From Akkermansia sp. (GTDB taxonomy: Bacteria; Verrucomicrobiota; Verrucomicrobiia; Verrucomicrobiales; Akkermansiaceae), in contig JAFQEY010000085.1 in assembly GCA_017398765.1 (NCBI GenBank), positions 1 to 64,000 of the forward strand: a stretch of DNA of 64,000 nt, written 5' to 3'. The notes below the pieces were generated by a model. It made no database searches. It was not told the DNA's origin and was given only the letters and a program-made list of their open reading frames with translations. Below are positions 43,563 through 51,136 of the stretch, in pieces. The position numbers and the translations under genes were made by a program. Within the stretch, counting starts at the first letter, position 1, and each line of letters begins with the position of its first letter.

Positions 43563-44000
43563 TCAGGGGTAAACAAGTTCACATTCCGCGCATTTTTTGC
43601 CGCAGAATGTCGGTTTGAGCTGCTTCATGCCGTAGACGGGAATGCGAATGGAAAAGGTGCCTCCCGGCTCACAAAGCAAGGGTGTATAGCCCGGGTGGGG
43701 TGTCTCCCGCACCTGCATATCCAGCGCGCAGGTTTTTTCACCCAGTGATGTAAGACTGTACTGATAGTACACCATCTGCAGCGGAGTACCATCCGCGCGG
43801 CGGCCCTCAGCCATCACCTGATAAAAAGGCACCGACCCCTCATCCGGGCCTAAGCCCTCCGACAACACCCGAAACGCCTCCGGCTCAGGTGCCGCCTTGA
43901 GATTCGGCGTCTCGCCCGGCGTCATCAGAATCGCCATCACCAGCACCAACAGACAGATGCTCATGATGCCGATATGAATCAGAAATCGCTTGTTTTTCAT
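43563..44000 (-). CDS. Unknown membrane-anchored small protein
   Basis: 145 aa; one N-terminal membrane helix (IGIMSICLLVLVMAILM), then an exported-side domain of about 110 residues with four Cys (two near CGKKCAEC at the end). No family recognised. It stands alone between convergent and divergent genes. Confidence 0.55.
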   Translation of the reverse strand: MKNKRFLIHIGIMSICLLVLVMAILMTPGETPNLKAAPEPEAFRVLSEGLGPDEGSVPFYQVMAEGRRADGTPLQMVYYQYSLTSLGEKTCALDMQVRETPHPGYTPLLCEPGGTFSIRIPVYGMKQLKPTFCGKKCAECELVYP

Positions 44001-44102
44001 GGTCGGGGATTCCCCTACAATCTACCGCAACAGACGCGCTCCTGCAAGCCAAATTCACAGGTGGTAAGTCAACGCGTGCGGTATCCCACAGATTTGCCCG
44101 AC

Positions 44103-44259
44103 AAATGGGAAGTTGAAGGACAAAGGACAATGGACAAAGGACAAAGGACAAGGGACAAGGGACAAGGGACAATGGAAAAGTCAGGCGAGCAAAGCGAGCG
44201 GAATTCTGCACCTTGTCCCTCGTCCATTTGACTTTGTACTTCTCGTTAACTTCCCATTT
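44103..44259. repeat. Heptamer tandem repeat within an inverted-repeat element
   Basis: Eight contiguous 7-bp units GGACAA(A/T/G) occupy 44118-44173. They sit inside a larger element whose ends, AAATGGGAAGTT (44103-44114) and AACTTCCCATTT (44248-44259), are perfect inverted repeats. The downstream arm contains imperfect complements of the heptamers (TTGTCCCTCGTCC). It may be a MITE-like or folding repeat. No transposase is present. Confidence 0.7.
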
Positions 44260-44298
44260 ATCGAACGCTTTACTCAAACTAATGAAAATCAAGCGGTC

Positions 44299-44327
44299 TT
44301 GACACGACCAAACCTTCATGCTACCCT
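44299..44327 (+). promoter_or_regulatory. Promoter directly before the gene at 44335
   Basis: TTGACA (44299-44304), a 17-bp spacer and TACCCT (44322-44327), 7 bp before ATG 44335. It suggests a leaderless mRNA and shows that the longer ORF to the left is not translated. Confidence 0.6.
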
Positions 44328-44334
44328 CATGATT

Positions 44335-45018
44335 ATGGGAAAGAAAAAGAAGAGCGCTGACCAATCCACCGGGCGCATGCCGGAGATAGCCCCCGGAGCC
44401 ATCGCAGAGGCTCAGGAGTTTCTGCGCCACATTGAGTCGCGCCGCCGTTCTTTCTCGCCGGATAATACCGAGCTGACACCGCGCCGACAGCAGCTCATCC
44501 AACGCATCCGCAAAGCCTTTGCCGGCGTGAGCTGTCATCGGGAGGTGCGTGTGCTGCTGGGGGCAGAGGCGGAGGATGATTACTGCTCTGCCGATGCTCA
44601 AGCCGTGCTTGGCCTGATGGAGGAGCGGGATAACTGGGAAGCCATACCGGATGATTTGTTGTTTGCCTGTTCCTGTGCGCTGCACTACGTTGGGCCACAT
44701 GCGTACCGCTTCTTGCTTCCCCGCTTCCTCATCGGCGCGTTGCAGGGGGTAGTCGAAATCTACCCCGGCTCCGCCCCCTCCAACGATTTGGAAGTATACA
44801 CCCGCCATCAGATGGCTTATCTGGATGAAGCCCAACGCACTTGCCTGGCTGACTACATGAACTTGGAGTGCGTGGAAGAGGGGCGTACCCAGCGCAATCA
44901 ATTCCTGCCATGGGAGCACGATGAGTACCGAACCGATTACGCCGAATCCATGGACTACAAGGAATACGGTAAACTCCTCATCCAACGCTTCCTTGACCGG
45001 GAAAAAGGCAGCTGCTGA
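44335..45018 (+). CDS. Conserved protein resembling DUF6714
   Basis: About 227 aa, cytosolic. The Lys-rich N-terminus (MGKKKKSADQS) is followed by IRKAFAGVSC, LLGAEAEDDYCSADA, NWEAIPDDLLFACSCALHYVGPHAYRFLLPRFLIGAL, a pattern I associate with the DUF6714 family of unknown function; the family match is from memory. The start is set by the promoter 7 bp upstream; ATG 44329 is the only near alternative. The heptamer repeat element lies just upstream. Confidence 0.65.
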   Translation: MGKKKKSADQSTGRMPEIAPGAIAEAQEFLRHIESRRRSFSPDNTELTPRRQQLIQRIRKAFAGVSCHREVRVLLGAEAEDDYCSADAQAVLGLMEERDNWEAIPDDLLFACSCALHYVGPHAYRFLLPRFLIGALQGVVEIYPGSAPSNDLEVYTRHQMAYLDEAQRTCLADYMNLECVEEGRTQRNQFLPWEHDEYRTDYAESMDYKEYGKLLIQRFLDREKGSC

Positions 45019-45052
45019 AATTCATTCCCCCAACATACACCAGTCTTATTTG

Positions 45053-45138
45053 CAAACTCCATCCGATTTTGTGTGAGTTTTACGCAAAAGTCCATCCAGT
45101 TTCGTGCATTTGTGCACAAAAGTCCATCCAGTTTCGTG
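45053..45138. repeat. Three direct repeats at exact 32-bp spacing
   Basis: A 22-bp sequence beginning CAAAAGTCCATCCAG and ending TTTCGTG occurs at 45085-45106 and 45117-45138. A diverged copy (CAAACTCCATCCG...TTTTGTG) sits at 45053-45073. Starts are 32 bp apart, i.e. three helical turns. They lie 56 bp before the ATPase gene at 45194, like an operator or iteron array. Confidence 0.75.
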
Positions 45139-45193
45139 AATAAAGCTTGAAAATCGAGCTGAAAAAAGTAGAATATCGGAAAGGTAAGCAACA

Positions 45194-46534
45194 ATGAAAC
45201 GAGAAGCCATATACGCACTGGAAAAGTGGAAAACCAATCCGGCCAGAAAGCCTCTGCTTCTGCTGGGTGCAAGACAGGTGGGCAAAACATGGCTGATGAA
45301 AGAATTCGGGAGAACTCACTATGAGCAGGTTGCTTACATTCGTCTGGACAAAGATGAGGAAATGAAGCAGCAATTTACCCGCAGTGGGTACAATATCAGC
45401 TCTCTTCTCACCGCCATAGAAGCCAGAGTCGGATTCAGCATTCGAGCCGACAACACTCTTCTTATCCTGGATGAGATACAGGAAAGCCCCCATGCACTGA
45501 CTTCACTGAAATACTTTTGCGAGGAAGCAAGAGAATACCACATCATTGCAGCCGGCTCATTGCTGGGAGTTCACCAACACAGCGGCACCGGATTTCCCGT
45601 GGGCAAAGTCAACAGAATGACATTGTACCCGATGAGTTTCACAGAGTTTCTCGATGCTATGGGTAAGGAAAGGCTCTGCGCGGAGTTGAAAAAAAGAAAT
45701 TGGGATATTATCACCTCTTTTGCATCCACCCTCGAAGAAATGCTGCGGCTTTATTACTACATCGGTGGCATGCCGGAAGCCGTCAGCACCTACCTGACAA
45801 CTCACGATTTCAACGCCGTCAGAGAAATACAGGAAGAAATACTCGCCGATTATTCCGGAGATTTCAGCAAACACATCCCCCCGCAACTGGCCGCAAAAGT
45901 TTCCATGATATGGGAATCTGTTCCCACGCAATTGGCGAAGGAAAACAAGCGTTTCGTATACAAGGAAGTTCAGAAAAATATGCGTGCGCGGGATTTGGAA
46001 GAAGCGATGGATTGGCTCATTCGGGCAGGCCTGATTTATCGGGTTAATCGAATCTCGAAACCCGCATTACCGCTCAATCCGTATGCAGAGGGCGCGTTTA
46101 AACTATTCTTTCTGGATGTTGGCTTACTCGGAGCAAAAACCGGCATCGATGCATCCATTATCCTGTACGGCAATCGTATTTTTCAGGAATTCAAGGGAGC
46201 TCTGGCAGAACAATACGTGCAACAACAATTGCGCGCAGAGAGCGCTCTGGAGCCTTATTACTGGCTCTCAGAAAGTATGAGAGCCGAAATAGACTTCCTG
46301 ATACAACACCTCATGGCCGTTATCCCCATCGAAGTGAAGGCAGAATTAAATCTGCAAGCCAAGAGCCTGAAAAGCTATTGCCATAAATTCTCGCCCACCG
46401 TAGCTGTACGTACTTCCATGCACACCTACCACCGGCAGGTACTCTCTTCGGCAGGAACTCCCACAACATTGATTGATTTACCCCTGTACGCCGTTTGTAA
46501 TCTCGCAGCAGAATGCCGGGATTGCCTTGCGTGA
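45194..46534 (+). CDS. AAA_14 / DUF4143 ATPase
   Basis: 446 aa. AAA-type ATPase domain with Walker A LLLGARQVGKTWL (about residues 23-35) and Walker B NTLLILDEIQESP (about 91-103), sensor-like IIAAGSLLGV, and SGTGFPVGKVNRMTLYPMSFTEFL, typical of AAA_14. The C-terminal DUF4143 part has LFFLDVGLLGA and ends with EIDFLIQ...VIPIEVKAE, the nuclease-like (PD-(D/E)XK-type) strand pair D-x-E-x-K. These proteins are widespread, often in many copies, and of unknown function. It is monocistronic, with a three-copy direct-repeat array upstream. GC is lower than its neighbours, suggesting transfer. Confidence 0.88.
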   Translation: MKREAIYALEKWKTNPARKPLLLLGARQVGKTWLMKEFGRTHYEQVAYIRLDKDEEMKQQFTRSGYNISSLLTAIEARVGFSIRADNTLLILDEIQESPHALTSLKYFCEEAREYHIIAAGSLLGVHQHSGTGFPVGKVNRMTLYPMSFTEFLDAMGKERLCAELKKRNWDIITSFASTLEEMLRLYYYIGGMPEAVSTYLTTHDFNAVREIQEEILADYSGDFSKHIPPQLAAKVSMIWESVPTQLAKENKRFVYKEVQKNMRARDLEEAMDWLIRAGLIYRVNRISKPALPLNPYAEGAFKLFFLDVGLLGAKTGIDASIILYGNRIFQEFKGALAEQYVQQQLRAESALEPYYWLSESMRAEIDFLIQHLMAVIPIEVKAELNLQAKSLKSYCHKFSPTVAVRTSMHTYHRQVLSSAGTPTTLIDLPLYAVCNLAAECRDCLA

Positions 46535-46596
46535 AGCCTGCGGTTCGCCTCATTGAGGCAGCATTCGTTCCCGGTCATCCGCAACATGGATGAGGC

Positions 46597-47259
46597 TTAG
46601 TGAATCTTCTGCCCCGATAACACATAAATAACCGTAGCGGGAACGATGACGGCAGAGGTAACTAGCGACCCCGCCCAAGACAGCGGGACATCCACCCCCC
46701 AGGATATGGCCGCAACGAGCGGCGTGCGTAATTTGTTACCGAGGGTTCGATATTCCGGCACATCGGACAGCTCTTTGATGTCCCCCCTATTCGCATCCAG
46801 AAGGTCTGCGCTGAGGAAATGCCAGCCGCGATTGAGCCGCATGGGGATATGGCGCAAGGTATAACGGCAGGCCTCCTCCCGATTCAGTCTCACCGCCTGC
46901 GAAAAATCAAAATCGCGAGCACGCACCAGAGCCGGCTTTTGTTCGTTCAGGCATATCAGGTAGCGTTCGGGGGGCGGTACTTTCGCGGCTGCGGAAAGCT
47001 CCGTATATCGGACACGATGCGGCCAGTGGATTGGGTCTCCGTAAAAATCAACAAGATGGGGAGCATAGCGCATGTAGCGCACTTCGCATTCCATGTAAAG
47101 GTCATCTCCCCGTTTGTATACCACCGGGATTTCCTTTTCTTTCTGAGTGATGACCGGCACTGCCTTCCCCACACTATCCAGCGCAGCCCCCAGATTAGAG
47201 GCAATGCAACCGGACAAAACAGGCAGCAGGCTAAGGATACACAGAAAAAAGCGTCTCAT
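46597..47259 (-). CDS. Unknown lipoprotein
   Basis: About 220 aa from ATG 47259. MRRFFLCILSLLPVLSGCIAS is a good lipoprotein signal (LSGC). The body has no recognised domain; near the C-terminus a hydrophobic stretch LVTSAVIVPATVIYVLSG could be membrane-embedded. In-frame ATGs at 47274 and 47298 would weaken the signal. The 220 bases upstream contain no supported gene. Confidence 0.6.
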   Translation of the reverse strand: MRRFFLCILSLLPVLSGCIASNLGAALDSVGKAVPVITQKEKEIPVVYKRGDDLYMECEVRYMRYAPHLVDFYGDPIHWPHRVRYTELSAAAKVPPPERYLICLNEQKPALVRARDFDFSQAVRLNREEACRYTLRHIPMRLNRGWHFLSADLLDANRGDIKELSDVPEYRTLGNKLRTPLVAAISWGVDVPLSWAGSLVTSAVIVPATVIYVLSGQKIH

Positions 47260-47481
47260 AACAAAGTTCAGCATATCATCTATCAGGCGTCCTGTCAAAT
47301 AGTTTCACCTGTTCCGCGGCGGCCTTTCATTGCCTGTCTTCCTGACTTTCGGATTGACGCGCAAGGATGGGCTCTTTTATGTCTTTCTTTTCGCCAGGCA
47401 GTCCGCCATCAGCATGGTCAGCAGGAGTGCCCCGTAGATACTTTCCTGCATGATATCCGCCACAACGGGAGGGATGAAACG

Positions 47482-47961
47482 TTAATCCCCGAAGATAGGG
47501 TGATTACGTCTGTCCTCCCGGCGCTCGACGTAGCATATATAGCAGCCCACAGCACGGGCAAGCTGATAATGCGCCGCATGTTCCACCTGTACACGGTGAA
47601 GGTGGTATTGACGGATAGTCAGAGATGCCCCGAGCAAGGCAATGTGGTAGGTGTAATCCGCACGATCCAATCCACAGCACGCCGAAACGGAGGTGTCCAC
47701 AAGCTCTGTGCGCCCGTCCGGCAGTCGCAGGGTAAACACGGGGCTGCAGAAAATGGGGCGGTCTATATAGCAGAGAATCTCCCCGGCTGCGTCCTCGATG
47801 ACGGGTTTATTCACGATGATACTCAAGGGGAAGCGCACCGTGTTGCGGCAGCACAGCAGCGGCTTCTTCTTCGGGTCAAGAATCTCGAAGTATTCATCCC
47901 TCCTGCGGCGGCAGCAGCAGCCGTCCTCAAACCGCATGTACTTGCTCTCGAAAAATAACAT
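47482..47961 (-). CDS. Unknown Cys/Arg-rich small protein
   Basis: 159 aa. The N-terminus MLFFESKYMRFEDGCCCRRRRDEYFEIL is followed by a beta-rich region (VRFPLSIIVNKPVIEDAAGEILCYIDRPIFC) and a Cys-containing end. It has no signal peptide. The strand pattern could fit a small beta-barrel, but I recognise no family. It is 11 bp downstream of the SMR transporter gene and probably co-transcribed. Confidence 0.5.
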   Translation of the reverse strand: MLFFESKYMRFEDGCCCRRRRDEYFEILDPKKKPLLCCRNTVRFPLSIIVNKPVIEDAAGEILCYIDRPIFCSPVFTLRLPDGRTELVDTSVSACCGLDRADYTYHIALLGASLTIRQYHLHRVQVEHAAHYQLARAVGCYICYVERREDRRNHPIFGD

Positions 47962-47972
47962 AGGTATGCGAA

Positions 47973-48290
47973 TCAGGCAGAAACTTTCAGGACAATCACG
48001 CCACCGATGATGAGCCCCACCCCCAGCATCCGCAGAAGCGAGGCAGAATCACCGAAACAACAAACGCCTATCAGGAAGGTACAGGCGGCGCCCACGCCCG
48101 TCCAGATAGCATAAGCCGTGCCGATGGGTATCTGCTTCTGCGCCAGATACAGGAACACGCCGCTGAGCGCCATGGTCACCACGGCAAAAGCTATCCAGAG
48201 CCAACGACACCCCGACCCCGCCGCCAATTTCATGCCGACAGGCCAACCGACTTCGCACACCGCTGCCACCAGGAGCCAAATCCAAGCCAT
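47973..48290 (-). CDS. SMR-family transporter (SugE/Gdx type)
   Basis: 105 aa with four membrane helices, normal for small multidrug resistance proteins. The essential Glu of helix 1 is in AAVCEVGWPVGMKLA, and helix 3 has GTAYAIWTGVGAACTF. Members pump guanidinium or quaternary cations in exchange for protons. The EVxW pattern favours SugE/Gdx over EmrE, but the substrate is not certain. I chose ATG 48290; the longer ORF would add a non-membrane tail that overlaps the upstream region. Confidence 0.9.
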   Translation of the reverse strand: MAWIWLLVAAVCEVGWPVGMKLAAGSGCRWLWIAFAVVTMALSGVFLYLAQKQIPIGTAYAIWTGVGAACTFLIGVCCFGDSASLLRMLGVGLIIGGVIVLKVSA

Positions 48291-48329
48291 GCCCCGATTA
48301 TACGGGCTTACCCCCTGCGGAGCAAGGAT

Positions 48330-48357
48330 AAAAAAATCGGCGGCCACCGGGCCGCCG
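48330..48357 (-). terminator. Rho-independent terminator of rho
   Basis: Minus strand: stem CGGCGGCC/GGCCGCCG (48338-48357) around a 4-nt loop, followed by seven T (A-run at 48330-48336). It is the cleanest intrinsic terminator in the window. Confidence 0.9.
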
Positions 48358-48368
48358 TGTAAGAAGCT

Positions 48369-49784
48369 TCAATTACTGCTGCGGGACTTGATGTCCATAA
48401 TCAGCTGCGCGTTGCTGGGGCAGCGCCGCAGGAAGAAAAGGAGGCGCTCCATGGCATCCGTCGGCTTGTAATTGGCCAGGCCGCGGCGAATGAGGCGCAC
48501 CTTCTCCAGCATCATTTCCGGGAGGATGAGTTCTTCGCGGCGCGTACCGCTCTTCAGGATATCCACCGCCGGGTATATATACATCTCCGCGATACGGCGG
48601 TTAAGCACCAGCTCCATATTGCCGGTGCCCTTGAATTCCTGGAAGATGAGTTCATCCATGCGGCTGTTGGTTTCCACCAGTGCCGTGGCAAGAATGGTAA
48701 GTGAACCGGCGGCGCGGGTGTTGCGAGCCGCAGCGAAAAGCCTGCGGGGAGTCTCCAGAGCCCGGGCATCAATACCGCCGCTCATGGTGCGGCCGCTGCC
48801 GCGCTCTGCGTTGTTGTAGGCCCGCGCCAGACGGGTGATGGAATCCATGAGGATGAGAACGTGCTTCCCGTTTTCCACCAGACGCTTGGCGCGCTCGATG
48901 CACATCTCGGCCATGCGGCAGTGTTCGCGCACGGGGCTGTCATTGCTGGAGGCAAAGATTTCTGCCTCGGGGAGTTGGCGTTTGAATTCGGTTACTTCTT
49001 CCGGGCGTTCATCCACCAGCAGCACCATCAGGTGCAACTCCTCACCGTAATTCTTGATTGCACCTTCCGCGATATGCATTAGCAGTGTGGTTTTGCCGGT
49101 GCGGGGTGGGGCTACGATGAGCCCGCGCTGGCCGCGAGCCACGGGTGCCATGAGGTCAAGCGTGCGGGTCGTGAAGCGGGAGGAAGTTGTCTCAAAAGCC
49201 AGACGATGCGTGGGGTTGACCGCTTTCAAATCCTCAAAGTGCGGGGCGGCTGCAGCCTGTTCCGGGGGGAGACCATTAACGGCACTCACCGAGATGAGCT
49301 GGTGACCGCGCTCGTACCGCTGTGCCATGCCGCTCACCTGCACATACGGGCGCAGACGGTGGGTGGTGATGATATCCTCCGGCACATAGATGGCCGTTTC
49401 CGAGGGAGCCCAGTTGTTGTCAGCCGTGCGGATAAAGCCGAATCCCTTGGGCGTTATCTCCAGAATACCCGTCAGCGGCTCCGGCTCGCCCACGGGAACG
49501 TATGCACGCGAGGGGGCTTTGGCGTTTTTTTCACGCAAGGTTACCTCCCGGTATTTGGCGATGCTGTTGCGGCGGGCTTCCGCGCGTTCCTGCTGGATTT
49601 TGGCGTGATCTCGCCGGGGGCGTGTCGGGCGTTGCGGCCGGTAGCCCTGTTGCGGATGCCGGGCGTGAGAATGCTGAGGCTCCCGGTTGCCGTCCCGGTT
49701 ATTATCCTGCATGGGGCGGCGCGGGGATGTCCTGCGGAACGTGCGAGGGCGGGCGGAATAAGGTGTATCATCAGGCGCACTCAT
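48369..49784 (-). CDS. rho: Transcription termination factor Rho
   Basis: Hexameric RNA-dependent ATPase that ends transcription. About 471 aa from ATG 49784. The N-terminal 100 residues are Arg/Pro/Gln/Asn-rich and disordered, an insertion also known in other high-GC phyla. The RNA-binding fold has GILEITPKGFGFIR and DIITTHRLRPYVQVSG. Walker A is VAPPRTGKTTLL, Walker B MVLLVDERPEEVTE, and the R- and Q-loops lie in NNAERGSGRTMSGG. The previous gene, yebC, ends about 115 bp upstream behind a hairpin. Confidence 0.97.
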   Translation of the reverse strand: MSAPDDTPYSARPRTFRRTSPRRPMQDNNRDGNREPQHSHARHPQQGYRPQRPTRPRRDHAKIQQERAEARRNSIAKYREVTLREKNAKAPSRAYVPVGEPEPLTGILEITPKGFGFIRTADNNWAPSETAIYVPEDIITTHRLRPYVQVSGMAQRYERGHQLISVSAVNGLPPEQAAAAPHFEDLKAVNPTHRLAFETTSSRFTTRTLDLMAPVARGQRGLIVAPPRTGKTTLLMHIAEGAIKNYGEELHLMVLLVDERPEEVTEFKRQLPEAEIFASSNDSPVREHCRMAEMCIERAKRLVENGKHVLILMDSITRLARAYNNAERGSGRTMSGGIDARALETPRRLFAAARNTRAAGSLTILATALVETNSRMDELIFQEFKGTGNMELVLNRRIAEMYIYPAVDILKSGTRREELILPEMMLEKVRLIRRGLANYKPTDAMERLLFFLRRCPSNAQLIMDIKSRSSN

Positions 49785-49819
49785 GGCGTCAGTGGAGAAA
49801 GTTGTTGGAAAATCAGAAG

Positions 49820-49860
49820 TCCGGCGGGTGTTACCTATTGCGGGTACCGCACCCGCCGGA
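49820..49860 (-). terminator. Hairpin between yebC and rho
   Basis: TCCGGCGGGTG (49820-49830) pairs with CACCCGCCGGA (49850-49860), 11 bp with a 19-nt loop; after the stem on the minus strand comes CTTCTGATTTTCC. Probable terminator of yebC, or part of a rho leader structure. Confidence 0.55.
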
Positions 49861-49899
49861 GATTTTCTGTTGGTTTCAAAGAAAATGCAGGGAGCAGCA

Positions 49900-50652
49900 T
49901 CAGAGCTGTTCCAGAATGGCTTCGTCAATCTCGAAGTTGGAGAACACGTTCATGGTGTCATCGTAGTCATCCAGCAGCTCATAGAGCTTCATGACTTTTT
50001 GCGCGGTCTCCACATCGCTGATAACGGTGGGATTCTGTGCTACGGAGATGAGCTTCATGCCGGTCACGCTCTTGCCGGCGGCTGCCAGGGCCTCGGATAC
50101 AGCCTGCAGATCCGTCGGTCCGCAGATGAATGCCCACTCGCCCTCGCTTTCTCCTTCCTCAAACTCGTCTGCTCCGCAATCCATGGCAAGCTCCATGGCA
50201 TCGTCCTCGGTGAGCGTGGTATCATTGATTCGCACCTCGCCCTTGCGGTCAAATTGGTAGGAGACAGAGCCGGGGGTGCCCATGTTGCCGCCGTTGCGGG
50301 AGAAGATGGTGCGCAGCTCGGAGGAGCAGCGGTTGGTGTTGTCCGTAGCTACTTCTACGATGATTGCCGTGCCGGCGGGACCATAACCCTCATAGGTCAT
50401 CTCCTGAATAGCCGCTCCCTGCAGCTCGCCTGTGCCTTTCTTCACGGCACGGTCGATGTTGTCCTTAGGCATGGAGGCGGCCTTGGCGCCTTCAATAGCG
50501 GCGCGCAGGCGCGGGTTGGTATCCACATCTCCGCCGCCGTTTTTGGCTGCCAGCGTGATTTCGTGGGAGTAACGGGCAAATATCTTACCTTTCTTCGCGT
50601 CGGCTGCTGCCTTCGTGAACTTAATCTTGGACCATTTGTTATGACCTGACAT
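49900..50652 (-). CDS. yebC: YebC/PmpR/TACO1-family protein
   Basis: 250 aa, normal length. MSGHNKWSKIKFTKAAADAKKGKIFAR is the family signature, and ASMPKDNIDRAVKKGTGE and YEGYGPAGTAIIVE follow. Members act as transcription regulators or, as shown for several bacteria and mitochondria, relieve ribosome stalling at proline-rich stretches. A tRNA-Pro gene lies about 190 bp upstream, which is probably coincidental. Single gene, convergent with nothing, upstream of rho. Confidence 0.96.
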   Translation of the reverse strand: MSGHNKWSKIKFTKAAADAKKGKIFARYSHEITLAAKNGGGDVDTNPRLRAAIEGAKAASMPKDNIDRAVKKGTGELQGAAIQEMTYEGYGPAGTAIIVEVATDNTNRCSSELRTIFSRNGGNMGTPGSVSYQFDRKGEVRINDTTLTEDDAMELAMDCGADEFEEGESEGEWAFICGPTDLQAVSEALAAAGKSVTGMKLISVAQNPTVISDVETAQKVMKLYELLDDYDDTMNVFSNFEIDEAILEQL

Positions 50653-50843
50653 AATTTCCGGAATTGTGTGAAAAGCAGTACGCAGAGGACAGCACCCTGA
50701 AAGATGCGCTGCATCATCCGCGCAGAACCCCTGAATCGGCGGGGTTTGTATTCCTCATGCAGCATCTGACCTGTGCTGTTTCGGGGGGAGTATCTCCGCC
50801 GGAATCCTGCCAAATCCGACAGGGAAATAGGGTTCAAAAGGAA

Positions 50844-50917
<74 letters not shown>

Positions 50918-51058
50918 ATGTATTAGGACACGCCGATTCTACATCAATTTTTGCTTTTTGCAAGCATAATCTTTTATTTTTTGTGTCACCATTGTACAAA
51001 AAAGAGATTTATCTGTCGGAATTTCCTGTGTGCGGCGGTGTTTTTTGAAGATATCAAA

Positions 51059-51086
51059 GGGGGCTCCACGTTAAGGTGGAGCCCCC
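51059..51086. terminator. Terminator-type hairpin after the 702-aa protein gene
   Basis: GGGGGCTCCAC (51059-51069) pairs with GTGGAGCCCCC (51076-51086), 11 bp with a 6-nt loop, about 50 bp past the stop at 51137. Weak T-tract on the minus strand. Confidence 0.6.
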
Positions 51087-51136
51087 CGGAATGCAGTAAG
51101 CAGTAAGCCTTGCCGGAGAGAGAGAAGAGATTGTTC

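Noticed and set aside
44113-44334. N-terminal extension of the DUF6714-like gene through the heptamer repeats
   Set aside because: It translates the repeat into low-complexity sequence, and a good promoter lies downstream of it, 7 bp before ATG 44335.
45053-45138. CRISPR array
   Set aside because: Only three copies with 10-bp spacers, one degenerate, and no cas genes nearby; phased operator repeats fit better.
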